From positions 46,861 to 110,860 of the forward strand of contig CAUYUJ010020543.1 of assembly GCA_963575745.1 (NCBI GenBank): a DNA stretch of 64,000 nucleotides. The letters run 5' to 3'. Shown piece by piece: positions 24,001-34,142 of the stretch. This stretch comes from Prorocentrum cordatum (taxonomy: Eukaryota; Sar; Dinophyceae; Prorocentrales; Prorocentraceae). Within the stretch, counting starts at the first letter, position 1; every line of letters starts with the position of its first letter. The notes under the pieces were generated by a model. It saw only the letters and a program-made list of their open reading frames with translations. It had not been told where the DNA came from and did not search any database. The translations under genes and the position numbers were made by a program.

Positions 24001-25347
24001 GCTCGTGCTATCCTCCAGGCCGTGCCTCCCACAACACGCAGGAGGACTACCGAAGCCACTCCCTCTAGATTCCTGCCCGTGGACCAGGTGTGCGGCATCA
24101 CCTGGGACGGCACAGCTCGCGCCATCCGCCAGGCTGTGCCCCCCTCCAGGCGAGGGGAGCCCACCGAAGCCACTCCCTGGTCGCTGGGGCCAAAGGTCAC
24201 GACGAAGCGAGCACCTGACGTCATCTGAGGCAGCGCCTAGGCATCCTGTCCCAGGCGGCCCAGCACTCGTCGGCGCATCGTCGTCCGCCTTACTAGGCTT
24301 AGGGCGGCAGAGAATATCCAGCAGGCCTTCAGCGCACAACGCCCACTTGTACGCCATGTCACTGAAGAGGCTGTCGCCGCTTGTGGTCTCCGCCGCCGCA
24401 CCATGAGCGAGAGCGGTTCTATAGGCCTCGACGTGGGAGGCAGCGCCGCCGCTGAGTACCTTGAGACCATCTCGTGCCAATTTGGTGTCATTGGGTGGTG
24501 GCCCAGCCTTGAATACGCGCCCTCGAGGTCCGACGAGCGGGCGAAGAGCACCGTTCCACGGCCGAGCACGAAAGAGACGCCCGCGAGGCCCAGGGACTCG
24601 ACGAGGGACGGCATCTCGAACAATGTATTGAGGCCCAACCTTGAAGACGCGCCCAGGAGGTCCAGGGAGTGGCCGAGGAACGCCGTGCCAAGGTCGCGGG
24701 CCAAAAACTCGCCCACGCGGCCCAGGAACTGGGCGAGGAGGAGCGCCATCAGGAGGTCCATGAACGGCGCCGACACGAGCACCACGACCATATTGTGGGC
24801 ACACTTCGTCGCATCGATGAACGGCCTGAAAATCATCAGCTGCACCTCCAAGAGGAAAGACATCACGGACTCCGTCACGCACTTCACGGCGATGGTCCTC
24901 GAGAAAGCCACGGCGTGGCACAGCAGCAGCACGGCCAGCGTGAGTAACACCCCCACGACCCGTAGCAACGCCACTGCCCGACAAGCGCGAGGCAAAGTCG
25001 TCGGAGCCGCCAGTGTCAAGCGAGGCGAGAAGACCAGCAGGGTAGTATACAGCAGCCTGGCTACGATAGGGCGTGCGCACCGTGGCGGCGGTGCGGATCC
25101 GTTGCGCAGCCAAGTTGGCCCCTGCGGCCGCGGAGAGGCTGGTGAGCGTCTCCAGCGCGTCCATGCGTGGAGCCCTGTCCACAGCCGGCGTGTCCGGGCC
25201 CCGTGGCTGCAGCAGGGCGACGATGGCGCCAGCCGCTGCCTGCGCATGGCGCGCCGCCGTGCACCGCGCCCTGGCACGGCGACGGGCAGCTCGGGACAGC
25301 GAGGCCGCACAGGAAGGCGGCACGTGCGCTGTCAACATGAAGCGCAT
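24001..25347 (-). pseudogene. putative membrane protein gene, frame-broken, cut by the gap
   Basis: The minus strand from an ATG at 25347 reads an Ala/Arg-rich N-terminus (MRFMLTAHVPPSCAASL...). From about 24960 a different frame continues with clear hydrophobic segments: LLRVVGVLLTLAVLLLCHAV, then after a short loop NMVVVLVSAPFMDLLMALLL. Then come two or three copies of an about 29-residue amphipathic repeat (DLLGASSRLGLNT, ESLGLAGVSFVLG). From about 24460 the first frame resumes (VEAYRTALAHGAAAETTSGD...AYKWALCAEGLLDILC). Near the gap an about 110-bp segment is duplicated in tandem. Two frame changes make it a pseudogene, a sequence with errors, or a gene with small unseen introns. No family recognised. 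Confidence 0.45.
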
Positions 25348-25474
25348 CAGCAGCTCCAGGCGAGGCCAGGAGCATCCGCGGACGCGCCAGGGGAGAGGCC
25401 TGGCGCTGGGGGCATTGGCACGGCGGGCGCCCGCCGCGGAGCAAAACAGCTGCGGTGCCCGCGCCAAGCCACCT

Positions 25475-25600
25475 AGGAGGAGGAGGAGGAGGAGGAGAAG
25501 GAGAAGGAGGAGGAGGAGGAGGAGGAGGAGGAGGAGGAGGAGGAGGAGGACAAGGACGAGGAGGAGGAGGAGTAAGAGGAGGAGGAGGAGGGGGAGGGGC
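25475..25600 (+). repeat. (GGA)n microsatellite
   Basis: GGAGGAGGAGG run just upstream of the membrane-protein frame; Leu-rich minus-strand frames are artefacts. Confidence 0.95.
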
Positions 25601-25709
25601 GGCGCCGGGCCCAAGAGATCGGGGCGGAACGCCGGAAGCCAGGGGCGCGAAACATGGCACAGGCCGGGGCTCGACCCAAGCGCTGTTTCTCCTCTTGTCT
25701 TCGCTATTA

Positions 25710-25906
25710 GGCGGCGGGCGAGGGGGGGAAATGTGAAGGAGAAGGCCTTCTCAGAAGGCGGCGGGACTTCTCAGAAGCCCTCGCGCCTTCCGAGAAGTTT
25801 TTTTCTGTCTTCGGGGAAGGCTCAGGAAACTTCTCAGAAGGCCGCGGAATTTCCGAGACTTCTGAGAAGGCCCGCCCCTTCTCAATTCCCCCCCTCGCTC
25901 GCCGCC
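25710..25906 (+). mobile_element. foldback element A4, best-preserved copy
   Basis: Starts GGCGGCGGGCGAGGGGGGGA and ends CCCCCCCTCGCTCGCCGCC. About 48 bp at each end pair with few mismatches, including the inner AAGGCCTTCTCAGAAG / CTTCTGAGAAGGCC. Total length 197 bp, no coding capacity. The termini define the family. Confidence 0.85.
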
Positions 25907-26310
25907 GAGTTATGCTTCTCGTTCTGCTCTGCCTGCTTTCCTGAACCTCCCTGCCACAACGAGAAGCAAGGCACAGCCGAAGTCCAGCAGAACAGCGCTT
26001 AGGTCCAGCCCTGCCCGAAACTGGGGGAGTTTTTATGCTTGCGTCCTTCTTCGTTTCCCTACGAAGCTGTTCTGCTCATGCAGCTTACGGCTGTTCGGCA
26101 CCCTCCTCCCCCCTTCCACCCCCCCTGACGTCTGCAGAGGTCCCTCCCTGGAGGTCTCCAGCGGTGCCGACTGGCCTGATAGGCTTCGTCCCTGGAGGTG
26201 CCCAGACGTCTCCAGGCTGGACTCCCGGACTCTAGGCTCGATCCGGGAGGCCTCCACGACCTGGGAGAGAACTCACCTGTGCCAAGATCGAGGCCTCCAA
26301 GGGAGGCTCC
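25907..26310. other. no supported gene
   Basis: Unique-looking DNA with short CTCCAG/CTGGAG motifs at 26130-26220. Confidence 0.45.
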
Positions 26311-26840
26311 ACCCCCCTCCTTACCTCCTCCTCCCTCCTTACCTCCTCCTCCCTCCTTACCTCCTCCTCCCTCCTCCTCCTCCTCCTCCTCCTTCTCCTC
26401 CTCCTCCTCCTCCTCTCATACATCTCTCCTTCCTCTTCCTCCTCCTCCCCTCCGCCTCCCTCCATCCTCATCCTCTCCTCCTCATGCTCCTCCTCTCCTC
26501 CTCCTCTCCACTCCTCCTCTCCCTCCTCCTGCCTCCTCCTCCTCCCTCCTCCTTCCTCCCCTCCTCTCCTTCAGCCTTCCCCCTACTCCCTATTCCATCC
26601 TTCCTCCTCCCTCTCTCCTCCTCCCTCCGACCTCATCCACTCCCTCCCTCCATTTATCCCTCCCTCCCTCCCTCTCCCTCCTTCCCTCCTCCTCCTCCCT
26701 TACTCCCTCCTCCTCCTCCCTCCTCCCTCCTCCCGCCTCCCTCTCCATCCCCCTTGATATTCCCTTCCCCCTCCCTCTCCCTCCTCCCTCCTCCCTCCTC
26801 TCCTCCTCCCCCTCCCTCCTCCTCCTCCTCCTCCTCCTCC
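26310..26840 (+). repeat. (CTC)n degenerate microsatellite
   Basis: CCTCCTTA and CCTCCCTC variants of a (CTC)n run, abutting element E copy 3. Confidence 0.95.
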
Positions 26841-27332
26841 ACAATTACTCAATATGAATACTACTCCCCCTCTTCCCCTGATGGCGTGCTGGGAGTAGTA
26901 GCCCCCCCCCCCCCGCGTACTGTTTTTTGACGCACAGGATTCCCGGGAGTCGGGTTTTCGCCTGCATTTTTTTTCAAAATGCTGCTCTCGCTGAGACGCC
27001 GGCCTCATTTCTGCTCCCGAATCGTTCCGAATCGTGCTCCCGCTGCAGCGTGGGCCTCATTTTCGGATCGGTGTTTGGCCTCCGTCGTTCAGGATGGCGT
27101 TCTCGCCCAAGCGCGGGCCTCTTTCTCGCGCGCCCATCCGCCCGCCACCACCGCGCCGCACCACGCCCCGCCCCGCCGCACGCACACCCACCGCCACTTC
27201 CACCCACCAACGCACGCACGCACGTACGCGCACCACCACCGCGCACCGCCACCACCACCGCACTACCCCACCCACCACCGCCACGCTACACCGCGTCACA
27301 CCACATCACACGCGCGCACACACAGACACACA

Positions 27333-27375
<43 letters not shown>

Positions 27376-27690
27376 CGCAACGCACACACCACCCACACAT
27401 TCACATTCACATTCACATTCTCATTCACATTCACATTCACATTCACATTCACATTCACATTCACATTCACATTCACATTCACATTCGCAGTCACATTCAC
27501 ATTCACATTCACATTCACATTCACATTCACATTCACATTCACATTCGCATTCACATTCACATTCACATTCACATTCACATTCACATTCACATTCACATTC
27601 ACATTCACATTCACATTCACATTCACATTCACATTCACATTCACATTTCACATTCACATTCACATTCACATTCACATTCACATTCACATT

Positions 27691-27778
<88 letters not shown>

Positions 27779-28225
27779 CACACACACACATTCACCACCA
27801 GCCCACCGCCACCACCACCACCGCCATCACGCACGTACGCACTTGGCCCACCACCAACCACCAAGACGCCACACCACGTCACACCACAGCACACGCGCAC
27901 ACACGCACACACATCACACACACACCATACACACACCACCACAACAACCACAACCACGCACACACGCACGCACGCACGCGCACCACCACCCACTACGCAC
28001 ACGCGCGCGGAGCCACAGGTCCGCTACGACACGCGTCCGCGGATAGAGCAAATCAGCGCCATGGTAAGGGATGGGAGGGAGGGGTAGGATGTCAGATGTT
28101 GACGCGAGCGCTCCTAACTTGCCCCTCCCCCCTCCCCCTTCACAATTACTCAATATGAATACTCTCCTCCTTCCCCTGATGGCGTGCGGAAGATGGCGGG
28201 CACCCCTCCGCGTACTGAGGGCTGC
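26840..28225 (-). mobile_element. element E, copy 3, with terminal direct repeats
   Basis: In minus orientation the left block (about 28115-27965) and right block (about 27165-26840) match copy 1. An about 80-bp string beginning ACAATTACTCAATATGAATA occurs in the same orientation at 26841 and 28142, bounding the element. Between the blocks the (GGT)n of copies 1 and 2 is replaced by about 800 bp of other simple repeats. The direct terminal repeats are compatible with an LTR-like or tandem structure, but no coding region is present. Confidence 0.65.
27166..27965 (+). repeat. (CACG)n, (CACATT)n and (CA)n microsatellites inside element E
   Basis: (GCAC)n near 27330-27375, pure (CACATT)n at 27396-27690 with rare changes, a second (GCAC)n at 27690-27735, then (CA)n to about 27790. 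The poly-(His-Ser), (Asn-Val) and similar frames are artefacts. Confidence 0.98.
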
Positions 28226-29596
28226 TGGTGGGACTAGCGGAGTCAGGCACCGCGCAAACCTGAGCGGGACCTCGCCGTTCCTGGGCGGCTGCGATATGCG
28301 ACACGGCTGCCACCTTCGAGGGCTGCTGGTGGGTCCAACGGCGTGAGGCACCGAGCAGACCTGAGCGGGACCTCGCCGTCCCTTGGGAGGCTGCGATCAG
28401 CGAGACTGTCGCCACTTTCGAAGGCTTCTGGTGGGCCCAGCGGAATGAGGCACCGCGCAGACCTGAACGATGCCTCGCCGTCCCTGGGGGGCTGCGATCT
28501 GCGAATCTGTCGCCACGTTCGCGGGCTGCTGGTGGGACTGGCGGACTGAGGCATCGCGCAGACCTGAGCGGGACCTCGCCGTCCCTTGGGGGGCTGCGAT
28601 CAACGACGCTGTCACCACTTTCGAGGGCTGCTGGCGGGTCCAGCGGAGTGAGGCACCGCGCAGACCTGAGCGGGACCTCGCCGTCTCTGGGGGGCTGCGA
28701 TATGCAACGTTGTCGCCACTTTCGAAGGCTGCTGGTGGGTCCAGCGGAGCGAGGCACCGCGCAGACCTGAGCGGGACCTCGCCGTCCCTGGGGGGCTGCG
28801 ATCAGCGACGCTGTCGCAACTTTCGATGGCTGCTGGTGGGTTTAGCGGAGCGAGGCACTGCGTAGACCTGAGCGGGACCTCGCTGTCTCTGGGGGGGGGC
28901 TGCGATCTGCGACGCTTTCGCCACTTTCGATGGCTGCTGGTGGGTCCAGCGGAGCGAGGCACAGCGCAGACCTGAGCGGGACCTCGCCGCCCCTGGGGTC
29001 TGCGATCTGTGACGCTGTCGCCACTTTCGAGGGCTGCTGGTGGGTCCATCGGAGCGAGGTCTCGCGCAGACCTGAGCGGGACCTCGCCGTCCCTGGGGGG
29101 CTGGGATCTGTCCCCACTTTCGAGAGCTGCAGGTGGGCCCAGCGGAGTGAGGCACCGCGCAGACCTGAGCGGGACCTCGCCGTCTCTCAGGGGGGGGGCT
29201 GCGATCTGCGAATTTGTCGCCACTTTCGAAGGCTGCTGGTGGGTCCAGCGGGATCAGGCACCGCGCAGACCTGAGCGGGACCTCGCCGTCCCTGGGCGGC
29301 TGCGATCTGCGACACTGTTGCCATCTTCGAGGGCTGCTGGTGGGTCCAACGGCGGAGGCACCGCGCAGACCTGAGCGGGACCTCGCCGTCCCTGGGGGGG
29401 GGGGGCTGCGATCTGTGACGCTGTCGCCACGTTCGAAAGCTGCTGGTGGGTCCAGCGGGGCAAGGCACCGCGCAGACCTCAGCGAGACCTCGCCGTCCAT
29501 GGGGGGCTGCGATCTGCGACCCTGGGGGGCTGCGATCTGCGACGCTGTCGCCACTTTCGAGGGCTGCTGGTGGGTCCAGCGGGGTGAGGCACAGCG

Positions 29597-29998
29597 CATG
29601 CGTCGTTGCCAGGGAGTTTGGTCAGAAGGAGCCATGCCATGTCGTTGCTGCCCCGCCGACGTTTCAAGCCCGTTGCCCGCCTTCTCTGTTTGGACCTTGC
29701 CTCGGTGACTCGGGGGCCCACTTAGATAATCACCTCTACCGCGCTTTTCCCCCTGATCGGGGATCTGCGAACCTCCCGAATGCTGCTCGCAACAAGTATA
29801 TGCGCCCAGGTCACGTCGTCGCCCCCTCACAAAATTTCTCCCAGGCTACTCCTGCTTTTCGATGCGCAGGGGCTGGGTACGTCGCCAAGGTGATGTCCTA
29901 ACCCTCCTTGGTTGGGCATTCGTGTTGGATAGAGCACTGCGGTCGCGTCTCCAACTCCTCCCACCCTCCTTCTCCCGCCACCCGCCTCTTCCGCTTTT

Positions 29999-30043
<45 letters not shown>

Positions 30044-30053
30044 TTACATATCC

Positions 30054-30089
<36 letters not shown>

Positions 30090-30123
30090 GTTTCTCTCTT
30101 TCTCTCTTGACCTCTTTTTCTCG

Positions 30124-30158
<35 letters not shown>

Positions 30159-30256
30159 CCTCTCTCTCTGTCTGTGTCTCTCTCTATCTCTCTCTCTCTT
30201 TTGTTTCTCTCCCTCTCTCTCTCTCTCCCTCTCTCTCTCTGCCTGCGGTACCTGTC
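29597..30256 (+). repeat. 600-bp block within the satellite, copy 1
   Basis: Starts after a satellite unit at GCGCATGCGTCGTTGCC, contains CCCCGCCGACGTTTCAAGCC, and ends in a (TC)n/(TA)n tract followed by GCGGTACCTGTCTAGGACC, where the satellite resumes. Copy 2 is colinear with it throughout. Confidence 0.85.
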
Positions 30257-30851
30257 TAGGACCTCGCCGCCCCTGGGGGGCTGCGATCTGCGACGCTGTC
30301 GCCACGTTCGAGGGCTGTCGGTGGGTCCAGCGGAGTGAGGCACCGCGCAGACCTGAGCGGGACCTCGCCGTCCCTGGGGGTCTGCGATCTGCGACGCTGT
30401 CGCCACTTTCGAGGGCTGCTGGCGGGTCCAGCGGAGTGAGGCACCGCGCAGACCTGAGTGGGACCTCGCCGTCTCTTGGGATCTGCGATCTGCGACGATG
30501 TCGCCTCTTTCGAGGACTGCTGGCGGGTCCAGCGGAGTGAGGCACCGCGTAGATCTGAGCGGGACCTCGCCGTCCCTGGGGGTCTGCAATCTGCGACGCT
30601 GTCGCCGCGTGCGAGGGCTGCTGGCGGTTCCAGCGGAATGAGGCACCGCGCAGACCTGAGCGGGATCTCGCCGTCCCTGGGGGGGCTGCGATCTGCGACG
30701 CTGTCGCCACGTTCGAGGGCTGCCGGTGGGTCCAGCGGAATGAGGCACGGCGCAGACCTGAGCGGGACCTCACCGCCCCTGGGGGTCTGCGATCTGCGAC
30801 ATTGTCACCACTGTCGAAGGCTGCTGGTGGGTCCAGCGGGGTGAGGCACAG

Positions 30852-31396
30852 CGCATGCGTCGTCGCGTGGGAATTTGGTCAGAGGGAGCCATGCCATGTC
30901 GTTGCTGCCCCGCCGACGTTTCAAGCCCGTTGCCCGCCTTCTCCATTTGGACCTTGCCTTAACGACTCCGGGGCCCACTTACATACTCACCTCTACCGCG
31001 CTTTTTCCCCTGATCGGGGACCTGCAAACCTCCCGAATGCCGCTCGCAAAAGTATATGCGCCCAGGTCACGTCGTCGCCCTCTCACCAAATCTCCCAAGC
31101 TACTCCTGCCTTGCATTGCGCAGGGGTTGGGTACGTCGTCAGGGTGATGTCTCAACCCTCCTTGGTTGGGTATTCGTTTTGAATAAAGCACTGCGGTCTC
31201 GTCTCCATCTCCCCCCCCTCCTCCCGCCACTCGCCTCTTCCATTGTTTTGTCCCCCCCTCTCTCTCTCTTTATGTTTCTCTTTTTCTCTCTTGCTCTCGC
31301 TGCCCCGTTCTCTCTCATTTTCTCTCCCCCTCTCTCTCTTTCTTTGAATGTTTGTTGTTTCTCTGTCTCTCTCTCTCTCTCTTCTTTTGTTTGCTC

Positions 31397-31446
<50 letters not shown>

Positions 31447-31458
31447 AGCGGTACCTGT
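30852..31458 (+). repeat. 600-bp block within the satellite, copy 2
   Basis: Colinear with 29597-30256: the same entry point (GCGCATGCGTCGTCGC), the same TATATGCGCCCAGGTCACGT in the middle, the same GGGTACGTCG and (TC)n tail, and the same exit string. Together with the satellite it forms a higher-order repeat of about 1.25 kb. Confidence 0.85.
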
Positions 31459-32395
31459 CTAGGACCTCGCCGTCCCTGGGGGGCTGCGATCTGCGACGCT
31501 CTCGCCACTTTCGAGCGCTGCTGGTGGGTCCAGCGGAGTGAGGCAACGCGCAGACCTGAGCGGGCCTCGCCGCCCCTGGGGGGCTGCGATCTGCGACGCT
31601 GTCGCCACTTTCGAGGGCTGCTGGCGGGTCCAGCGGAGAGAGGCACCGCGCAGATCTGAGCGGGACCTCGCCGTCCCTCGAGGGCTGCGATCTGCGACGC
31701 GCTCGCAACTTTCGAGGGCTGCTGGCGGGTCCAGCGGAGTGAGGCACCGCGCAGACCTGAGCGGGACCTCGCCGTCCCTTGGGGTCTGTGATCTGCGACG
31801 CTGTCGTCACTTTCGAAGGCTGCTGTTGGGTCCAGCGGAGCGAGGCACCGCGCAGACCCGAGCGGGACCTCGCCGTTCCTGGGGGGGTGCGATCTGCAGC
31901 GCTATCGCCACTTTCGAGGGCTGCTGGTGGGTCCTGCGGAGTGAAGCACCGCGCAGACCTGAGCGGGACCTCGCCGTCCCTGGGGGCCTGGGGGGCTGCG
32001 ATCTGCGACGCTATCGCCACTTTCAAGGGCTGCTGGTGGGTCCTGCGGAGTGAAGCACCGCGCAGACCTGAGCGGGACCTCGCCGTCCCTGGGGGTCTGC
32101 GATCTGCGACGCTGTCGCCACTTTCGAAGGCTGCTGGCGGGTCCAGCGGAGTGAGGCACCGCGAAGACCTGAGCGGGACCTCGCCGTTCCTGGGGGCCTG
32201 GGGGGCTGCGATCTGTGACACTGTCGCCACTTTCGAGGTTTGCTGGTGGGTCCAGCACCGCGCAGACCTGAGCGGGACCTCGCCGTCCCTGGGGGGCTGC
32301 GATCTGCGACGCTGTCGCAACTTTCGAGGGCTGCTGGCGGGTCCAGCGGAGCGAGACACCGCGCAGACCTGAGCGGGACCTTGCCATCCCACGCT

Positions 32396-32704
32396 AACGA
32401 CAGAATTAAAAGGATATACCGGGCTCTCCTGGTTTGCTACCGAGCACAATTGCACACATTGCAGGCGCATGCGTCCATCGGGAGACAGCGGCAGCTGAAC
32501 AGCTGTTCAAGCTGTCAAGTTGCGTGTCAGCGAGCCCCTGTACTCTTTCGAGCCACTCTGGTGTCGTAACGCGGGCGGACATCGCTTGGGCGCTTTACAC
32601 CAATGGTGTTGGCAGAAGAAAACCTCCACGTGCAGATCCTTCGCGCATATCTGAAGCAGTCGTCTTGTAGCGGGCAGGGTCCAAGCATTGTCGCAGGCAG
32701 ACTC
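32396..32704. other. no supported gene
   Basis: Unique-looking DNA after the satellite ends; nothing recognised. Confidence 0.5.
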
Positions 32705-32900
32705 TACAGTCGGCCAGTATCAGAAGGATGCGCGATAAGGATGCAAGGGCCGTGAACGCCAATTTCGAAGCTTTTCGAGCAGGGCGCGACCAGCGAGAGT
32801 GGCGAAGGATGAACTGAACGGGCAAGGATGCAAGGGTACCCTTGGGAAGGTTGCCCATCCTTACTACGCGGGCTGACTGTACCCGACAAGCAGACCAATA
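32705..32900 (+). repeat. dispersed repeat G, copy 1
   Basis: Contains GGATGCGCGATAAGGATG, TTCGAAGC, GTGGCGAAG and the perfect 14-bp palindrome CAAGGGTACCCTTG at 32831-32844. Also seen at 43780-43890 and 56035-56190. Confidence 0.65.
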
Positions 32901-32969
32901 TGTATGAACAAATCGCTGCGCCACCGAATGAACAACAATAAATCATGATAAATGGTTTAAATGATTTAA

Positions 32970-33028
32970 TGATTTTACAACAACAGCAACAACAACAACA
33001 ACAACAGCAACAGCAACAGCAACAGCAA

Positions 33029-33063
<35 letters not shown>

Positions 33064-33075
33064 CCAACAACACTC
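32970..33075 (+). repeat. (CAA)n microsatellite
   Basis: CAACAACAGCAACAACAAC run, about 100 bp. Confidence 0.95.
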
Positions 33076-33660
33076 AATACATCATGATCAATGAACGAAT
33101 CGCTGCGCCACCACATTTCGATACGGACGGGCCCCCGGAGACGTGGGGGCCCTTCGCCGGCGCAGAGGCCGCCCGAGACAGCGGTTAGCAAAGGACACGT
33201 ACGCATCGGGGCGTCTCTACGTGCGATCGCGTGCAATCCCATCACGCCATCGTCCTCGCAGCGCGTTTGGCAGACTGCATCGCGCTTGCGTCATCCCGTG
33301 GGGCGCGCCTGGCGCACCACCATGGCTGTTTAGTCACGAGCAGCCTGCGTACGCGTCCACTGGACGCACGGCTTGCTACTTCTTCGATCGACGTCATCCA
33401 AGATAGCCTCGAGAGGACCCCCAAGGCCCAAGAAGGGACCCAGATGCCTCCCCTAAGAGGACCCCAATAAAGCCCCAAGAGGCTTCCAAGTACCACAGGA
33501 CCAAGCAACACATCGTCGTCAACATCGACGTCGCCCCTTTCCTCATCCCCGTCCCTCATTCCTTCTCCTCCTGCTCCCATCTCCCTCCTCATCCCCCCCA
33601 GAGGGGGCGATTATATCCCATATCCGTTACAAGGGGAAAAGGAGGGGGAGGAGGAGGAGG
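33076..33660. other. no supported gene
   Basis: 33410-33490 is a short degenerate CCCCAAGAGG tract. A (GGA)-rich run at 33640-33660 abuts the 3' end of the retrotransposon. Confidence 0.5.
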
Positions 33661-33754
33661 ACTGGCTGGGCGCTCGGCGGGGACCTGGTCTGGCCAGGGC
33701 GCATGCTTCACACCACACATTCACAGCAACCCGTCAGTGATCCCGCTGTACACG

Positions 33755-34136
33755 TCAGGGATCTGGGAAACTCATACCGCTCTTCGGCGGAAGGCCTCGC
33801 CTAAGGCGAGACAACACGCTGGCACCTGCCTTCGTCGGAGTGCGGCTTGGTGGGCACTCCTCTCCGAGGAGCTGGGAGTTCTGTACCATGAACCTCCCGC
33901 AGACTCGGCACAACAGGACACCGCGCAGGACCGCGAGGTCGTGGGACGAGTGCGCACGGGGAGCCCCAGGGTGCGAGATCGCGGCCTCACGCTCCGACCC
34001 GCACGTTATCTGTCGCGCCCCCACACACCGACCAGGGAAGAACTCGGAAACCTTTCCCCTCACGGCCTCAAAAACGCGGCCACAGACAATGCATTTATAT
34101 CTTGAATTCACTAGCTCGACACTGTGCCCAGCCGCC
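33755..34136 (-). CDS. retrotransposon C-terminal Cys-rich domain (frame-broken continuation)
   Basis: The frame reads RRSRLEAAGHSVELV, then YKCIVCGRVFE, then GRCVG, LLCRVCGRFM and a basic tail LSRLRRGLPP before a stop at 33755. Two C-x2-C pairs about 45 residues apart suggest a metal-binding module. It joins the preceding RNase H frame by a one-step frame change near 34140, where that frame runs into a stop at 34143. I infer it is the natural C-terminus of the polyprotein. Its role, possibly nucleic-acid binding or target recognition, is unknown. Confidence 0.65.
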
Positions 34137-34142
34137 TCGAGT

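Larger units (their letters stand above)
28226..32392 (+). repeat. satellite of about 102-bp units (three sub-arrays)
   Basis: Unit landmarks: GAGCGGGACCTCGCCGTCCC, GGGGGGCTGCGATCTGCGAC, GCTGTCGCCACTTTCGAGGG, CTGCTGGTGGGTCCAGCGG and TGAGGCACCGCGCAGACC. About 14 units fill 28226-29597, 6 fill 30256-30852 and 9 or 10 fill 31458-32392. Most units are near 102-105 bp, a multiple of three, so several frames stay open for hundreds of codons on both strands. I treat these as satellite artefacts. Confidence 0.9.

Noticed and set aside
23655-24228. Proteins read across the gap
   Set aside because: They include 33-34 undefined residues from the 100-N placeholder and Ser/Thr/Val repeats from (ACT)n.
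26927-28158. Three overlapping open frames of 350-390 codons (His-Ser, Thr-Phe, His-Ile repeats)
   Set aside because: Produced by CACATT, CACG and CA microsatellites inside element E; no frame is preferred.
29880-29960. tRNA-like string (GGATAGAGCACTGCGGTCGC) in the 600-bp block
   Set aside because: No B-box, acceptor stem or cloverleaf can be drawn around it; the second copy at about 31190 does not keep it.
28226-32392. CRISPR-like array of regularly spaced repeats
   Set aside because: Units are about 102 bp and repeat over their whole length with no unique spacers; the genome is eukaryotic.
31139-32470. 443-codon minus-strand frame with a 34-residue repeat (PPRDGEVPLRSARC...)
   Set aside because: The satellite unit is close to 102 bp, so several frames remain open on both strands; no sign of codon-level constraint is visible.
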